A stretch of 12,456 bases of DNA from the NCBI GenBank assembly GCA_964574605.1, contig CAZNOK010000157.1, positions 1 through 12,456 on the forward strand, read 5' to 3'. Origin of the DNA: CAIKAP01 sp964574605. Lineage in GTDB: Bacteria; Verrucomicrobiota; Verrucomicrobiia; Palsa-1439. The position numbers and the translations under genes are program-made. The notes under the pieces were generated by a model. It saw only the letters and a list, made by a program, of their open reading frames with translations. It was not told the DNA's origin and did not search any database. This document shows, in pieces, positions 1-8,800 of the stretch. How positions within the stretch are numbered: the first letter of the stretch is position 1; every line of letters begins with the position of its first letter.

Positions 1-2
1 GA

Positions 3-77
3 ATGTGGGAGGGACCTCAGTGTCCCGACCACCGCTGGCACAACAACCCAGTCGCAGCGCTGAGGCCGCTCCCACAT
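3..77. repeat. Imperfect palindrome, REP/MITE-like, at the left edge
   Basis: Arms 3-20 and 60-77 are inverted copies centred on position 40. Of the 18 facing pairs 16 are complementary; the mismatches are 12/68 and 14/66. The 39-nt interior can fold further: CTGG at 35-38 faces CCAG at 48-51, with CG at 33-34 facing CG at 53-54. The whole could form a long hairpin with a small inner stem-loop, the architecture of REP-type or small non-autonomous palindromic elements. It lies inside the open frame of the SUMF1-like gene and supplies the low-complexity Ser/Pro/Ala/Gln N-terminal residues that precede the conserved domain. That suggests it inserted at, or became, the 5' end of the gene. The pairing is seen directly; the mobile or repetitive nature is inference, because only one copy is visible here. 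Confidence 0.5.
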
Positions 78-785
78 ACACGACTCAGTTGAAGAAAATG
101 GCCGTTGACCTTGGCGGTGGTATGAAGATGGAATTTGTTCTCATCCCCGCCGGCACATTCATGATGGGATCGGACAAGGTGAGCAACGGGAAACCGGTGC
201 ATCGGGTGACGATTACGAAGCCGTTCTATCTCGGCAAGTTCGAGGTCACACAGGAACAATGGGAGAAGGTCATGGGTAGCAATCCCAGCAAGTTCAATGG
301 CGTGAAAAACCCGGTGGACTCCGTCAATTGGGACGACTGTCAGAAGTTCATGGTAGCGTTGAAATCGAAAGCGCCAAGCCAGACGTTCCGCTTGCCGACG
401 GAGGCGGAGTGGGAATATGCGTGTCGAGCCAGGTCGAAGACAGATTATTGCTTCGGTGCCGCCTCGGACAAACTGCGTGACTACGCTTGGTTCAAAGAGA
501 ATAGCGAACAACAAACTCATCCTGTCGGACAAAAAACCGAACGCGTGGGGTTTGCACGACATGCACGGAAACGTGAGGGAATGGTGTGCGGATTGGCATG
601 GAGAATACAGTGCGAAGTCCGCCACCGATCCGACCGGGCCTGCGACCGGGTCGAACCGTGTAGTGCGCGGTGGTTCGTGGGGCAACTCTGCCCCGTATTG
701 CCGCTCCGCCGACCGCGATGACCGCGGCGACCCGTCGTATCGCGTCCACTACTTCGGCTTGCGAGTGGTGATGTTGGCGCGCTGA
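5..785 (+). pseudogene. SUMF1/FGE-sulfatase-domain protein, frameshifted (5' end possibly outside window)
   Basis: This is a formylglycine-generating-enzyme-like domain. True FGEs oxidise a sulfatase cysteine to formylglycine, but most bacterial members of this fold have other or unknown roles. Hallmarks appear in order: VLIPAGTFMMGS (about 130-174), EVTQEQWEKVMG, NPVDSVNWDDCQKF, FRLPTEAEWEYACRA (388-432), then after a frame change NAWGLHDMHGNVREW (540-584) and RVVRGGSW (657-680), ending in FGLRVV and a TGA at 783-785. The first part reads in the frame of position 5 and the rest in the frame of 417. The switch is needed at the A6 run 531-536; five or eight A would keep the frame (QKPNAWG or QKKPNAWG). 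Without it translation runs off-frame to a stop at 719-721. Against the human enzyme recalled from memory, one active-site cysteine position is Asn and the other is Cys (699-701), so FGE catalysis is doubtful. GTG at 5 is the first start, the frame is open to the left edge, and ATG at 98 would give a bare domain. The break may be a real pseudogene, a sequencing error or slippage. Confidence 0.8.
660..782 (+). other. DGR-like variable region at the C-terminus of the SUMF1-type domain
   Basis: The last 41 sense codons follow the pattern of C-lectin/FGE-fold targets of diversity-generating retroelements: an invariant RGGSW, then CRSA, then a closing FGLRVV, with clusters of unusual residues between them. 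Those intervening positions, commonly Asn (AAY) in DGR templates, are here Gly, Asn, Ser, Tyr, Asp, Arg, Val, His, Tyr and Phe. Nearly all of their codons end in C or T (681, 684, 687, 696, 711, 717, 720, 723, 726, 738, 744, 747, 750, 753). That is what A-to-N mutagenesis of AAY codons gives. Adenine is scarce: 10 of 75 bases in 681-755. No template repeat or reverse transcriptase lies in the window, and related non-DGR FGE-like proteins share the scaffold, so this is suggestive only. Confidence 0.35.
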
Positions 786-937
786 GGACCGGGAGGCGAA
801 GGTAGTTACTGAGTCTTGGGCGTCATCCATCCCCACGGCAGGGCAACGGTATCGTCATCGAGAGGGCGCGCTTTGCCGGCGTGGAGGATCGCATTGCGGA
901 CAAGCGCGATTTGATCTCTTCTACAGCGTGAAATAAG

Positions 938-960
938 TCATTTCATGCCACATGAAATGA
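938..960. promoter_or_regulatory. Perfect 10-bp inverted repeat, operator-like
   Basis: TCATTTCATG at 938-947 is followed by the spacer CCA and its exact reverse complement at 951-960. Ten perfect pairs around a 3-nt centre is the shape of a dimeric repressor site. A 3-nt loop is tight for an RNA hairpin, so a DNA operator is the more natural reading. It lies about 200 bp upstream of the likely promoter of the membrane-protein gene, which is far for simple repression. It could serve a promoter not recognised here or be a remnant of a lost gene. No regulator gene is visible in the window. Confidence 0.45.
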
Positions 961-1063
961 AATTCCCAAGTCAAACCGATACCCGTGTAGGAAGGGGAGC
1001 CGGTTCAGGCGTGCCGCGAGCAGGCTCACAGCTACAATTTTGGCGAAGATGTGACAGTTGTTT

Positions 1064-1103
1064 CGTCCGGTGTTGTGTAACAGCTATTACACAACACCCG
1101 ACG
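1064..1103. repeat. Long perfect-stem palindrome (12 bp stem, 6-nt loop, extended to about 16 pairs)
   Basis: Arms 1069-1080 and 1087-1098 (core GTGTTGTGTAA and its reverse complement TTACACAACAC) are perfectly complementary around the loop CAGCTA at 1081-1086. Beyond a single C/C mismatch at 1068/1099, four more pairs follow (1064-1067 with 1100-1103). There is no T run on either side, so it is not a standard rho-independent terminator. It could be a regulatory-protein operator, a stable RNA hairpin, or a remnant of a mobile element. It sits about 60 bp upstream of the -35-like hexamer of the next gene, a reasonable place for an activator or repressor site. Confidence 0.55.
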
Positions 1104-1161
1104 GGGTTTCGACCACGATGGACGAATTGAACTGCATCGTTCCGTCTCCGATATTCCGGTC

Positions 1162-1189
1162 TTGCGAGCACAATCTTTCGCGCTATACT
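1162..1189 (+). promoter_or_regulatory. Probable sigma70-type promoter for the membrane protein / giant protein operon
   Basis: A -35-like TTGCGA (1162-1167) and a -10-like TATACT (1184-1189) are 16 nt apart. Transcription would start around 1195-1197, giving a very short leader carrying the AGGAG at 1200-1204. The -10 matches the consensus at five of six positions and the -35 at four of six. No other pair this good was noticed between 786 and 1212. In-frame TTG at 1162 could also be read as an upstream start codon for the same gene, but its overlap with the -35 element argues against that. Confidence 0.5.
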
Positions 1190-1199
1190 CGCGCCAACT

Positions 1200-1204
1200 A
1201 GGAG
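1200..1204 (+). promoter_or_regulatory. Shine-Dalgarno site fixing the start at 1213
   Basis: AGGAG at 1200-1204 lies 8 nt before ATG 1213, which is close to ideal. The only longer in-frame alternative begins at TTG 1162 and has no comparable ribosome binding site. This supports a 531-residue rather than a 548-residue product. Confidence 0.7.
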
Positions 1205-1212
1205 AGCCCCCG

Positions 1213-2808
1213 ATGAGCGAGACCACAGACTTCGGACCGAACCGCACGCTGGAGATCATCCGCCGACTCTGCCTTCTAGGCGGCGTGTTGCTGACCGCTT
1301 TTGCCATTGTGAAACCGACCGACGCGCTCTTTCGCGTCCGCGACGTCAATTTCGCCAAGCGCCAGAAACAGGAAGGCGCGCGAATGCGCCAAGACATCAA
1401 GATGATGAGCCGGGTCAGCGGCATGGAACTCGACCCGAACGACCCCACCATCAACACCGCGCCGACGCTCACGCTCGACCAGTACATCGAGAAGAAGACC
1501 AAGAATAGTCTCATCGAAGTTTCCGGCACCCAGTGGCAGCAGTTCTTCAACGACGTGGATCAGACCCTCGCCGGCTACGCCACGACCTTCGCCCGCCACC
1601 TCAACGCCGACCGTCACTCCAGCCTCTACATGCTGTACTTCAAGACCAACTACGGACCGTTGAAGGAGTTGCAGTCCAAGCTCGGCGACAACAACGTCTT
1701 CACCTACCTCGCGATGCGCGACGGCGACAAACTCCGCTACATCGAAGTTCTTTACCAGCGTCCACAGTCGGCGTTCCACGATGCACCAAACTGGCTGCTT
1801 TACCCGCACCGCAAACACGTGGTCTGGCTTTTCATCCTCGGCCTGCTCCACTACGCGGCGATCCCGTGGTATCGCAAAGACCCCGACGAACTCCGGTACA
1901 GCACCGCCCGCGCGATGGTCGGGCCGGATTTCCTCGGCGCGTTCATGACCGTTTTCTTCTTCACGTTGCCGATCCTCGTCATCACGACCAACGTGCATGG
2001 TTCCGAGCCGATGGACATTTTCGGGTTCACCAATGGCTGGTGGCCGTTGACCGCGGTGATGTGGTTGCTGGCTTGCCACGGGCTGGCCGCCGTGTTCGTC
2101 GCGCTCTGGTATGCCTGTTTCACCCTCCAAATCACCCCGACCGGCTTGCGCCTGCGCAAGCTCCTCAGCGCCGGCGACTACGCGTTCGCCGACATGGAAG
2201 CCATCGAGCCGGCCAAATGGGCCTGGCCAACTTGGCTGAAAGTTATCGTCATCCTCATCGGCTTGCTGAACTGGCGGTTGCTCGGCGCGATCCTCATCGG
2301 TTCCTCCGAGGAAGCTTACGGCATCGCCATCCGGATGAAAGACGGACGCAAGCTCAAGCTCTGGATGACGCATCTGCCCGGCTTCCCGCGCATCTTCCAC
2401 GCGCTGCGCAAAGCCAACGTCCCGCTCGACCCCGAACTGACGAAGATCATTGACGAAGACCTCGCCAACGCCGAGCCGGAGCCGAAGCCCGGCAAAGGCG
2501 GTAAGGTCGCCGCTGGTATTTTGATGGCACTGGCAATTCTTGGCGCGTTGACGTGGCAATACTGGCCGAGCAAGACGCGCGTGGTGAAACACGAGCCGCA
2601 ATTTACCTACGAGCAACTGGCCCAGCGGATGGCGTTGACCAAGCAGATGATGGGCATCGCTGCCCAAATGAAAGAGGCGCTGGCGCTGCCTGCCGACGCC
2701 ACGCCGCAACAGCGCGCCGCCGCGATGAAGAAATTCGAGGAATTGCAGAAGCAGCACGACGAGTTGGACAAGCGTTACGAGGCCATCAAGCCGACCGAAG
2801 AAGATTGA
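1213..2808 (+). CDS. Polytopic membrane protein of unknown function with possible membrane-interrupted PH-like domain
   Basis: The product has 531 residues and no family I recognise. Hydrophobic segments are at about 19-33, 202-220, 240-261, 276-303 (long), 341-363 and 431-451. An N-terminal anchor is followed by a soluble, charged stretch of about 165 residues (35-200), then a four-segment core, then a sixth segment and a charged helical tail (about 463-531, rich in Gln/Glu/Lys, probable coiled coil). Residues 303-335 (FTLQITPTGLRLRKLL, then acidic ADMEAIEP) and 366-406 (AYGIAIRMKDGRKLKL, then an FHAL helix) resemble the strands and final helix of bacterial PH-like domains, with membrane segment 341-363 between them; this is inference. 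ATG 1213 is chosen for its AGGAG at 8 nt. The stop at 2806-2808 is only 27 nt before the giant gene, in the same frame, with further stops at 2815 and 2818 that rule out a fusion. Co-transcription suggests work with the giant secreted protein, perhaps in export, anchoring or envelope sensing. The gene is certain; its role is open. Confidence 0.85.
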   Translation: MSETTDFGPNRTLEIIRRLCLLGGVLLTAFAIVKPTDALFRVRDVNFAKRQKQEGARMRQDIKMMSRVSGMELDPNDPTINTAPTLTLDQYIEKKTKNSLIEVSGTQWQQFFNDVDQTLAGYATTFARHLNADRHSSLYMLYFKTNYGPLKELQSKLGDNNVFTYLAMRDGDKLRYIEVLYQRPQSAFHDAPNWLLYPHRKHVVWLFILGLLHYAAIPWYRKDPDELRYSTARAMVGPDFLGAFMTVFFFTLPILVITTNVHGSEPMDIFGFTNGWWPLTAVMWLLACHGLAAVFVALWYACFTLQITPTGLRLRKLLSAGDYAFADMEAIEPAKWAWPTWLKVIVILIGLLNWRLLGAILIGSSEEAYGIAIRMKDGRKLKLWMTHLPGFPRIFHALRKANVPLDPELTKIIDEDLANAEPEPKPGKGGKVAAGILMALAILGALTWQYWPSKTRVVKHEPQFTYEQLAQRMALTKQMMGIAAQMKEALALPADATPQQRAAAMKKFEELQKQHDELDKRYEAIKPTEED

Positions 2809-2835
2809 CCAAACTGATAACCGAGAGGTGAAGTC

Positions 2836-5800
2836 ATGAAGTGGAGTTGTGTCTTTTTATTCTGTATCGCCACGGTGTTCGCCAATCCGGGACCGTTCGC
2901 GGTCAACGTGAAAAACCAGGCCAACGGCAAACCGCTCGCCGGTGCCTATGTCCTACTCGGCGGCCGGCAGGCGGTTGCCGACAACACAGGCGCCGCCACG
3001 TTCGACGGCGTTCCAGCGGGCAAATACAAGCTCGTCATCGAACATCCCGATTTCGACCGGATCGAACGCGACACTGACCTGCCGGCCGGCGCGCGCAAGC
3101 CGCTCGACCTCATGCTGACGCCGCGAGTCACGACACCGGTGTCGGGCACGGTGAAGGTGGACGGTCACGGCGGCGTCATTGCCGGAGCGCGGATCAGTTT
3201 GAAGGTGAAACAAGCGAAGGGGACATCGAACGGCGATTATCTGCTCGCGACGGATTGGGAAGGAAAATTCTCCATCATCGAAATCCCGGTTGGGCTGTAC
3301 CGCGCGAAGCTGTCCGCGCCGGGGTTTGCCGACAAGGAGTTCGACTGGGAGATCAAGCCGAAGGAACCGCCTGCTGCGTTCACGCTGTCGCGCCTCAGTA
3401 GTCCGGCGGCCATGATGGTTACGGTGCTCGAAGCCGGTTCCGGCAAGCCGCTGGCCAACGCCGAGGTGGTGCTCGCCGAAGCGTATCCGTCCGGCAAAAT
3501 CGCCGAGGGCAGGACTGACGGACAAGGACGCGTCTCATTCCCGAACCTGAAACTCGGCCGGGTCAACTGGCGCAACGCCAAGGACGAAGTGGACATTGCC
3601 CGCCCGCAGATCACCGTCTTCGCGAAGGCTGCCGGACACGCCAGCGCGGTTGTACCGGCGGAGTTGAAAGCGCAAAGTGCCTGCACGGTGTCATTGAGCG
3701 CGACGACCGTCATTGCACCCGCCGAGAACAATTTCGCCATCGCCTCGGCGCAAATCATCCCGACCGATGTGCGCGTCCAGTACAAGATCGCAAAGGTCGG
3801 CGAGCGCCGGTATTTCCGTTTCAAGATCGCACACCCGGCGTTTGTGCAGTTGAAGATCGCCGCCAACCCGTTGCAGTCCCACATGGTGCTGATGACACCG
3901 GAAGGCAAGCCGATGGCCAGTTCCGCCGCCAACGCCAACAGCGAAAACGTCCTCAATATCCCCAGCGGCCTCCCGCCCGGCGACTACATCATCGAGACCA
4001 GCGAGTGGTACAATGACGCCGCCGGGCCGGACCTGATCGCGTTGATCGTGAACACGACGCCGGCGCCTGACCCGTTCGAGCCGAACAACGAGCCGTCACT
4101 GGCGCGCCCGATCCGCCTCAACGAGGAAGTCCGCGGCTGTCTGTTGCCGCGCGGTGATGTGGATTGGTTCCGGTTCGACGCGCCGCGCGACGGGCACATC
4201 CGCATCACGATGCCGCCGCATCCGAACCAGCGATGGGTTCGGATCAACAATGCCGCCGGCAAACCGGTGGCCGACACTGCCGCCCACGCCAACAACCCGC
4301 TCACGCTCGTGGTGCAAATCCCGCGCGGTTCCTACACGCTCGAAGTTCACGAGTGGTATGACGACGACCAGTCCACTGTGCCCTACACGTTGCGACTGGA
4401 GATGATCACCGACGACGGCATTGACGATTTCGTGAACCGCCCCGGTCGCGCCGGCGCGGTGCGCGAACTGGCCATCAACCGGCAGGCGTCCAGCTACATT
4501 TTCCCGACCCGCAAAGTCCACAGTTACATTGTCAACATCCCCGCCGCCGGGCGACTGCACTACTACGGAACTTCGCCGACACAGCTTTACATCCGCATGT
4601 TGTCGCTCACGGGCGCGGTGCTGGCCGACGCGGCCTCTCATGCGAACACGTCGCTGCACGCTGCGTGGGACGCTGCCGGACCGACGACGGTGGTGCTTGA
4701 AGTCCATGAGTGGTACGACGATGATTGTTCGCCGTCGCCGTATGTGGTGCGGACGTATTTCGAGCCGTGCGACGAGAACGAATTGTTTGGCCGCAACGAC
4801 ACCGTCGCGCTCGCCACGCCGACGGAATTGAACGAGATGATCCGCGCCAGTTTCCTGCCGTTGCGCGATGTGGATTGGTTCCGGTTCCAAGTGGATCATC
4901 CCGGCTTCCTGCGCTTGCAGGGACACACAATCAACCAGCTTTTCGTGCGCTTCCGCGACGCCAAACAACGAATCGTGGCAGAGTGCCCCTTCCACGGGGG
5001 CAACGATGTCCTTCTCGAAGCGCCCGTTTTGCCGGGCGAGCATTTCCTCGAACTCCACGAGTGGTACGATGACGATGCGAATCCGTCGCCGTACCAGTTG
5101 AAGCTCAGTCTCCGACGCGCCGAACCGCAGGAAACCGTTCCGCTCGCCACCGACCCGATCCGCACGCTCAAGCTCGGCGAAGCGCAGGCGTTCTGGATTG
5201 ACCAGATCGGCGACCGCGACCGGTTCGTGTTCGACATTCCCGTCGCCACCAACTTCTGCATCCGTCTCCGTCATTCCTCGCAAACGGTCGTGCGCCTCTT
5301 CGACGACCGCACCGGCGCGCTCGTCCACGAACAACCCTTCCACGCCGGCGGAAACAACAAGATTGACCTCGCCGCGAAAGGACCAACCCGTTACCGGCTC
5401 GACCTCGAAGAATGGTACAACGACGACATCTCCCGCGCCGCCGGCTACATCATGGCCGACATCACACCACGCGAACTCGCCGCCGAGATCATCACGCCAT
5501 CGAACGATCCAACCAACCCAACCGAGGTCAAGTTCGCCCGTGCCGAGATTCAAGGTTTCCCGAAGGGTGCGAAAGTCACCGTTGACCCCGACGGCACCGG
5601 CAAACGGCAGATTGATGTTCCGGGAACGTTCCGGTATCCGGCGGAAGGTGTTTACCACGTCGTCGCCACCGTCGAATCGGCCAACGGCACGCGCACCCGC
5701 ATCCCGTTCTGGGTCGAGGCGACCGGGCCGCGCGAACGCAAAGGCGTCTATGCCGTGCTCGATTACCCCGGCGAAGGCCAGACGATTGACTCCGACAAGC

Positions 5801-8800
5801 CAGCCCGCGCCCGCGCCATCAGCTACACCGGCGCGAAGATCGCGCGGATGACGCTCGCCGTGGACGGACGCGCGCCGTTGACGAGTTACTCGATGCCGTT
5901 CACGTTTGACGTGCCGTGGGAAACGCTCGGCCCCGGCGAACACAAACTCGCCGTCATCGCCACCGATGCCAAAGGCGAGACCGCGAAGCTCCAACGCACC
6001 GTTCGAGTTTCCGATTACTTCGATCTCCAGCCCACCGACGGCACCACGATCTCCGGCAACGATGTCCGCGTCCGTTGGAAAGGCGCCGCGTTCGGCGCCG
6101 CGCAAGTTCGTTACCACCAAGCCGGCGCGAAAGACTGGCAGACCGCCACCGGCGAGAGCGGTCGCAACCGTACCGTCGCGCTCCGCGACCTCGAAGCCGG
6201 CAAACCATACGAGTTCCAACCCATCGGCGGCGCGGAGCCGGGGCCGGTTCGCACGGTCACGCGCGTCAAAGGTCTCGCGTTCAGCGCGGCGAAGTTCGGC
6301 GGACTGATTCAGCGCGACTATGACCAGAAACTGCCCATCGCTGTTCGGAATCACGGCGAGAAACCGCTCACCGTCCGCCTCGAATGCGGCAAGCCGCCCG
6401 AAGACAGCAAGCTTCTCGTTGGTTTCGTCGGCGAAGGCTCCGAGGGCGCGCCGTTTGCCCTCAAGCCGGGCGAACAACGCGAGTTTTTCCTTGGCATGAG
6501 CGCGCAGGATGTCATCAAGCCGCAAGTGAAATTTCCGATCAAGCTCGTCTCGTCCGACGGCGCGTTGTCCGACGAAGCCGAAGTGGACGTGCAAGTGAAA
6601 CTCCCCGTCGTTAAGCTTGCGTGGCAGGATCTCGGTCTCGCGCCGAACGGTCTCGCACACAACTTCCGGCTCGTCAATCAAGGCGACCCGCTCACCGACG
6701 TTGCGCTTGTCGGCGATCCCGGTCTCGTCGTGGACCCGGTGATGAACCACGGCTTCCTCCCGGCCGGGCAGAGCATCAACGTCACCGTGAAGCCGAAACT
6801 CCACGACGGTTTCAAGAGCATCGAAGGCAAAGTCACGGCGAAAGCCGTCGGCAAGGAATCCGCGCAAGCAGTCAAGCTCGCTGTGCCCGCCGGGCAGCGC
6901 ATCTTCAACGTCGCGCTCGTGCCCGGCATGGACCTCAACGCGCCCGAACCGAGCGCCGCCGAGCGCGCCGCCGTCGAGCGTTGGAAAGTGAAATACGATC
7001 CCGCCGCCGTGAACTGGGCCGCGAAAGAGAATCCGCAGGACATGGATGGCGACGGCAAACCAGATCGTTGGCAGGTGATGGACGAGAAGGCGAACGTCCT
7101 TTGGGTCGGCGACGACACCAACGGCGACGGCCAGATTGATTTCGTCCACGCCGACCCCGGCGCGACCGGCGTCTTCGAGTTCTCCGCGTTCAAGACCGCC
7201 AACGGCTGGGAGCGCACCAACCTCGTCGAGGCGTGGCTCGAACTGAACTTCAAGTTGCCGTGGGCGCGTTCTTCCTACGAGAAGCACGACGTTGATGTCG
7301 TCTTCAACGACAAGGTCATCGGCCAGCTTCGCGACATGATTCCCGAAGGCAACCACACGTTCCGCATTCCGCCGGACATCATTCAGTTCGGCGCGGACGG
7401 TCGTCCTGCCGGCAACAGCATCCAGATGCAGACCAAACACCTGCGCGGCGGCCACTATGTCGTCGGCAATGATTTCCGCATCCTGACGCGCATGATCGGC
7501 TCGCACGAATGGGTTGTCGCCGACTCACCAGAGAAAGCGCGCGCGCAGTTCAAGGAGATGAAGGGACTCACCGTTGACACGCCCGATTACAGCGTCTCGT
7601 CCGCCGAAATCCAGATTGCCGGCGAACTGGCAAAAGGCAAGGAAGTCATCGTCTCCGCTCCCGTGCGCAATCTCGGCGCGGCGCGCACCGACAAACTCAC
7701 CGTCGCCCTCGTCCTCTCGTTGCCCGGCGAACGCGGGACGGAATTGACCCGCACCGAGATTGACGCGCCGATGACCGGCCGCGCAGTCGCGAGTCTCCCG
7801 TGGAAGGCCGCGCCCGGCAAGCACACGCTCAAAATTGTCGTGGACCCCGATAACGATTTCGGTGAGACAAACCGCGACAACAACGAGGCGATGGCCAGCA
7901 TTGACATCGCCGGCCAGGACGCGAAACCAACCATCACGATCACCAGCCCGGCGAAGGACGCCGTGCTCACCGACACGCTTTGCCCCATCGAGGCGCAGGC
8001 GACCGACGACAACGGCATCGCGAAGGTCGAGGCTCAGGTTGACGGCGGCCTCTGGCGCGAACTCGCGCCCGCCGCGCCGCCGGTGTTTGGCGGCATGGCC
8101 GTTGTCCAGCCCGGCTCGCGCGAAATTCGCGTTCGTGTCACCGACAGCGGTGGCAACCAAGTCGAGCAATCCGTCCGCGTGACTGTGAATGCGCCCGTGC
8201 CCGACGGCGAATGGGTCGGCGCAATGCCCGCCGAAGTGGACGCGCGTTCGTTGCCGGTCAAACTCAAGACCGGCGAAGGCGCAGCGTTGACCGCCGTGCG
8301 CGTCAACAACGGCCCGTGGCGTTCGATGAACCTCGCCGGCGGCGTGGCGGACGGCGAAGTGTTGCTCAATTTCGGCCCGAACGTCGTTGAGGCGGTCGTG
8401 GCGAACGGACGCGGCGCGACGCGCACGTTGAAACAGACTGTTCACTCGAAAGCGCAACCGAAGCCCGACGAGATTCCGCCGCAGGTGGATGTCGAGCCGC
8501 GCGGTGTCGTTCCGCTCGAAGGCGGCATTTCCGCCGACGTGTTGCGCAACCCGAACGGCGTCGTGGGCAAACCGGTTGACCCGAAGTTGCACAAGCTGGA
8601 GGCCGAGGAACGCGAGTTGGCCAAGAAAGTCGAGCGCGCGCCGAATGATGCCGCGCTCATCAAGCAGATGGCAGAGCTGCGCTGGAAGATCGGCAACGTG
8701 CACGCCGGCAAGTTTGATTTCGAGATGGCGCAGCGCTACATCGCCAACTCCTGCCGGCTCGATCCGTCCCACGCCAAGCGTTGGGACATGCTCGGCGATC

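Larger units (their letters stand above)
786..1212. other. Non-coding region between the SUMF1-like gene and the membrane-protein operon
   Basis: This is 427 bp with no convincing complete gene. It holds two separate inverted repeats (938-960, 1064-1103), a promoter-like pair of hexamers (1162-1189) and a Shine-Dalgarno sequence (1200-1204), each listed on its own. On the minus strand 937-806 is an open stretch of 43 codons, with GC-ending codons and a TAA at 808-806 but no start codon. It could be the decayed tail of a former gene and matches no family I recognise. There is no clear rho-independent terminator after the SUMF1-like gene: neither palindrome is followed by a T run on the plus strand. 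The composition is visibly more AT-rich around 910-960 and 1030-1095 than in the flanking genes. Confidence 0.6.

Noticed and set aside
5..785. Functional formylglycine-generating enzyme for sulfatases
   Set aside because: The reading frame is broken. One of the two expected active-site cysteine positions appears to be Asn, and no sulfatase gene is in the window. Only the domain family is claimed.
1064..1103. Rho-independent terminator for the upstream gene
   Set aside because: The stem is strong, but no T run follows on either strand, and it is about 280 bp past the stop codon.
1162..1212. Longer start (TTG 1162) for the membrane protein
   Set aside because: It overlaps the -35-like hexamer and lacks a ribosome site; ATG 1213 has AGGAG at 8 nt.
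786..1212. DGR template repeat downstream of the variable region
   Set aside because: No adenine-rich near-copy of 660-785 was found by eye here or elsewhere in the window, and no reverse transcriptase motif is present.
1533..2453. Plus-strand 306-codon frame inside the membrane-protein gene
   Set aside because: It is an out-of-frame Arg/Pro-rich shadow overlapping a much better gene.
1276..2757. Minus-strand frame of 493 codons opposite the membrane-protein gene
   Set aside because: It is an antisense shadow in a GC-rich region. The plus-strand frame has membrane segments, a promoter and a ribosome binding site.
3757..5472. CRISPR or tandem DNA repeat array
   Set aside because: The repetition is at protein level with period about 350 bp and strongly diverged DNA. 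Only short coding identities (such as 4156-4176 and 4867-4887) are shared.
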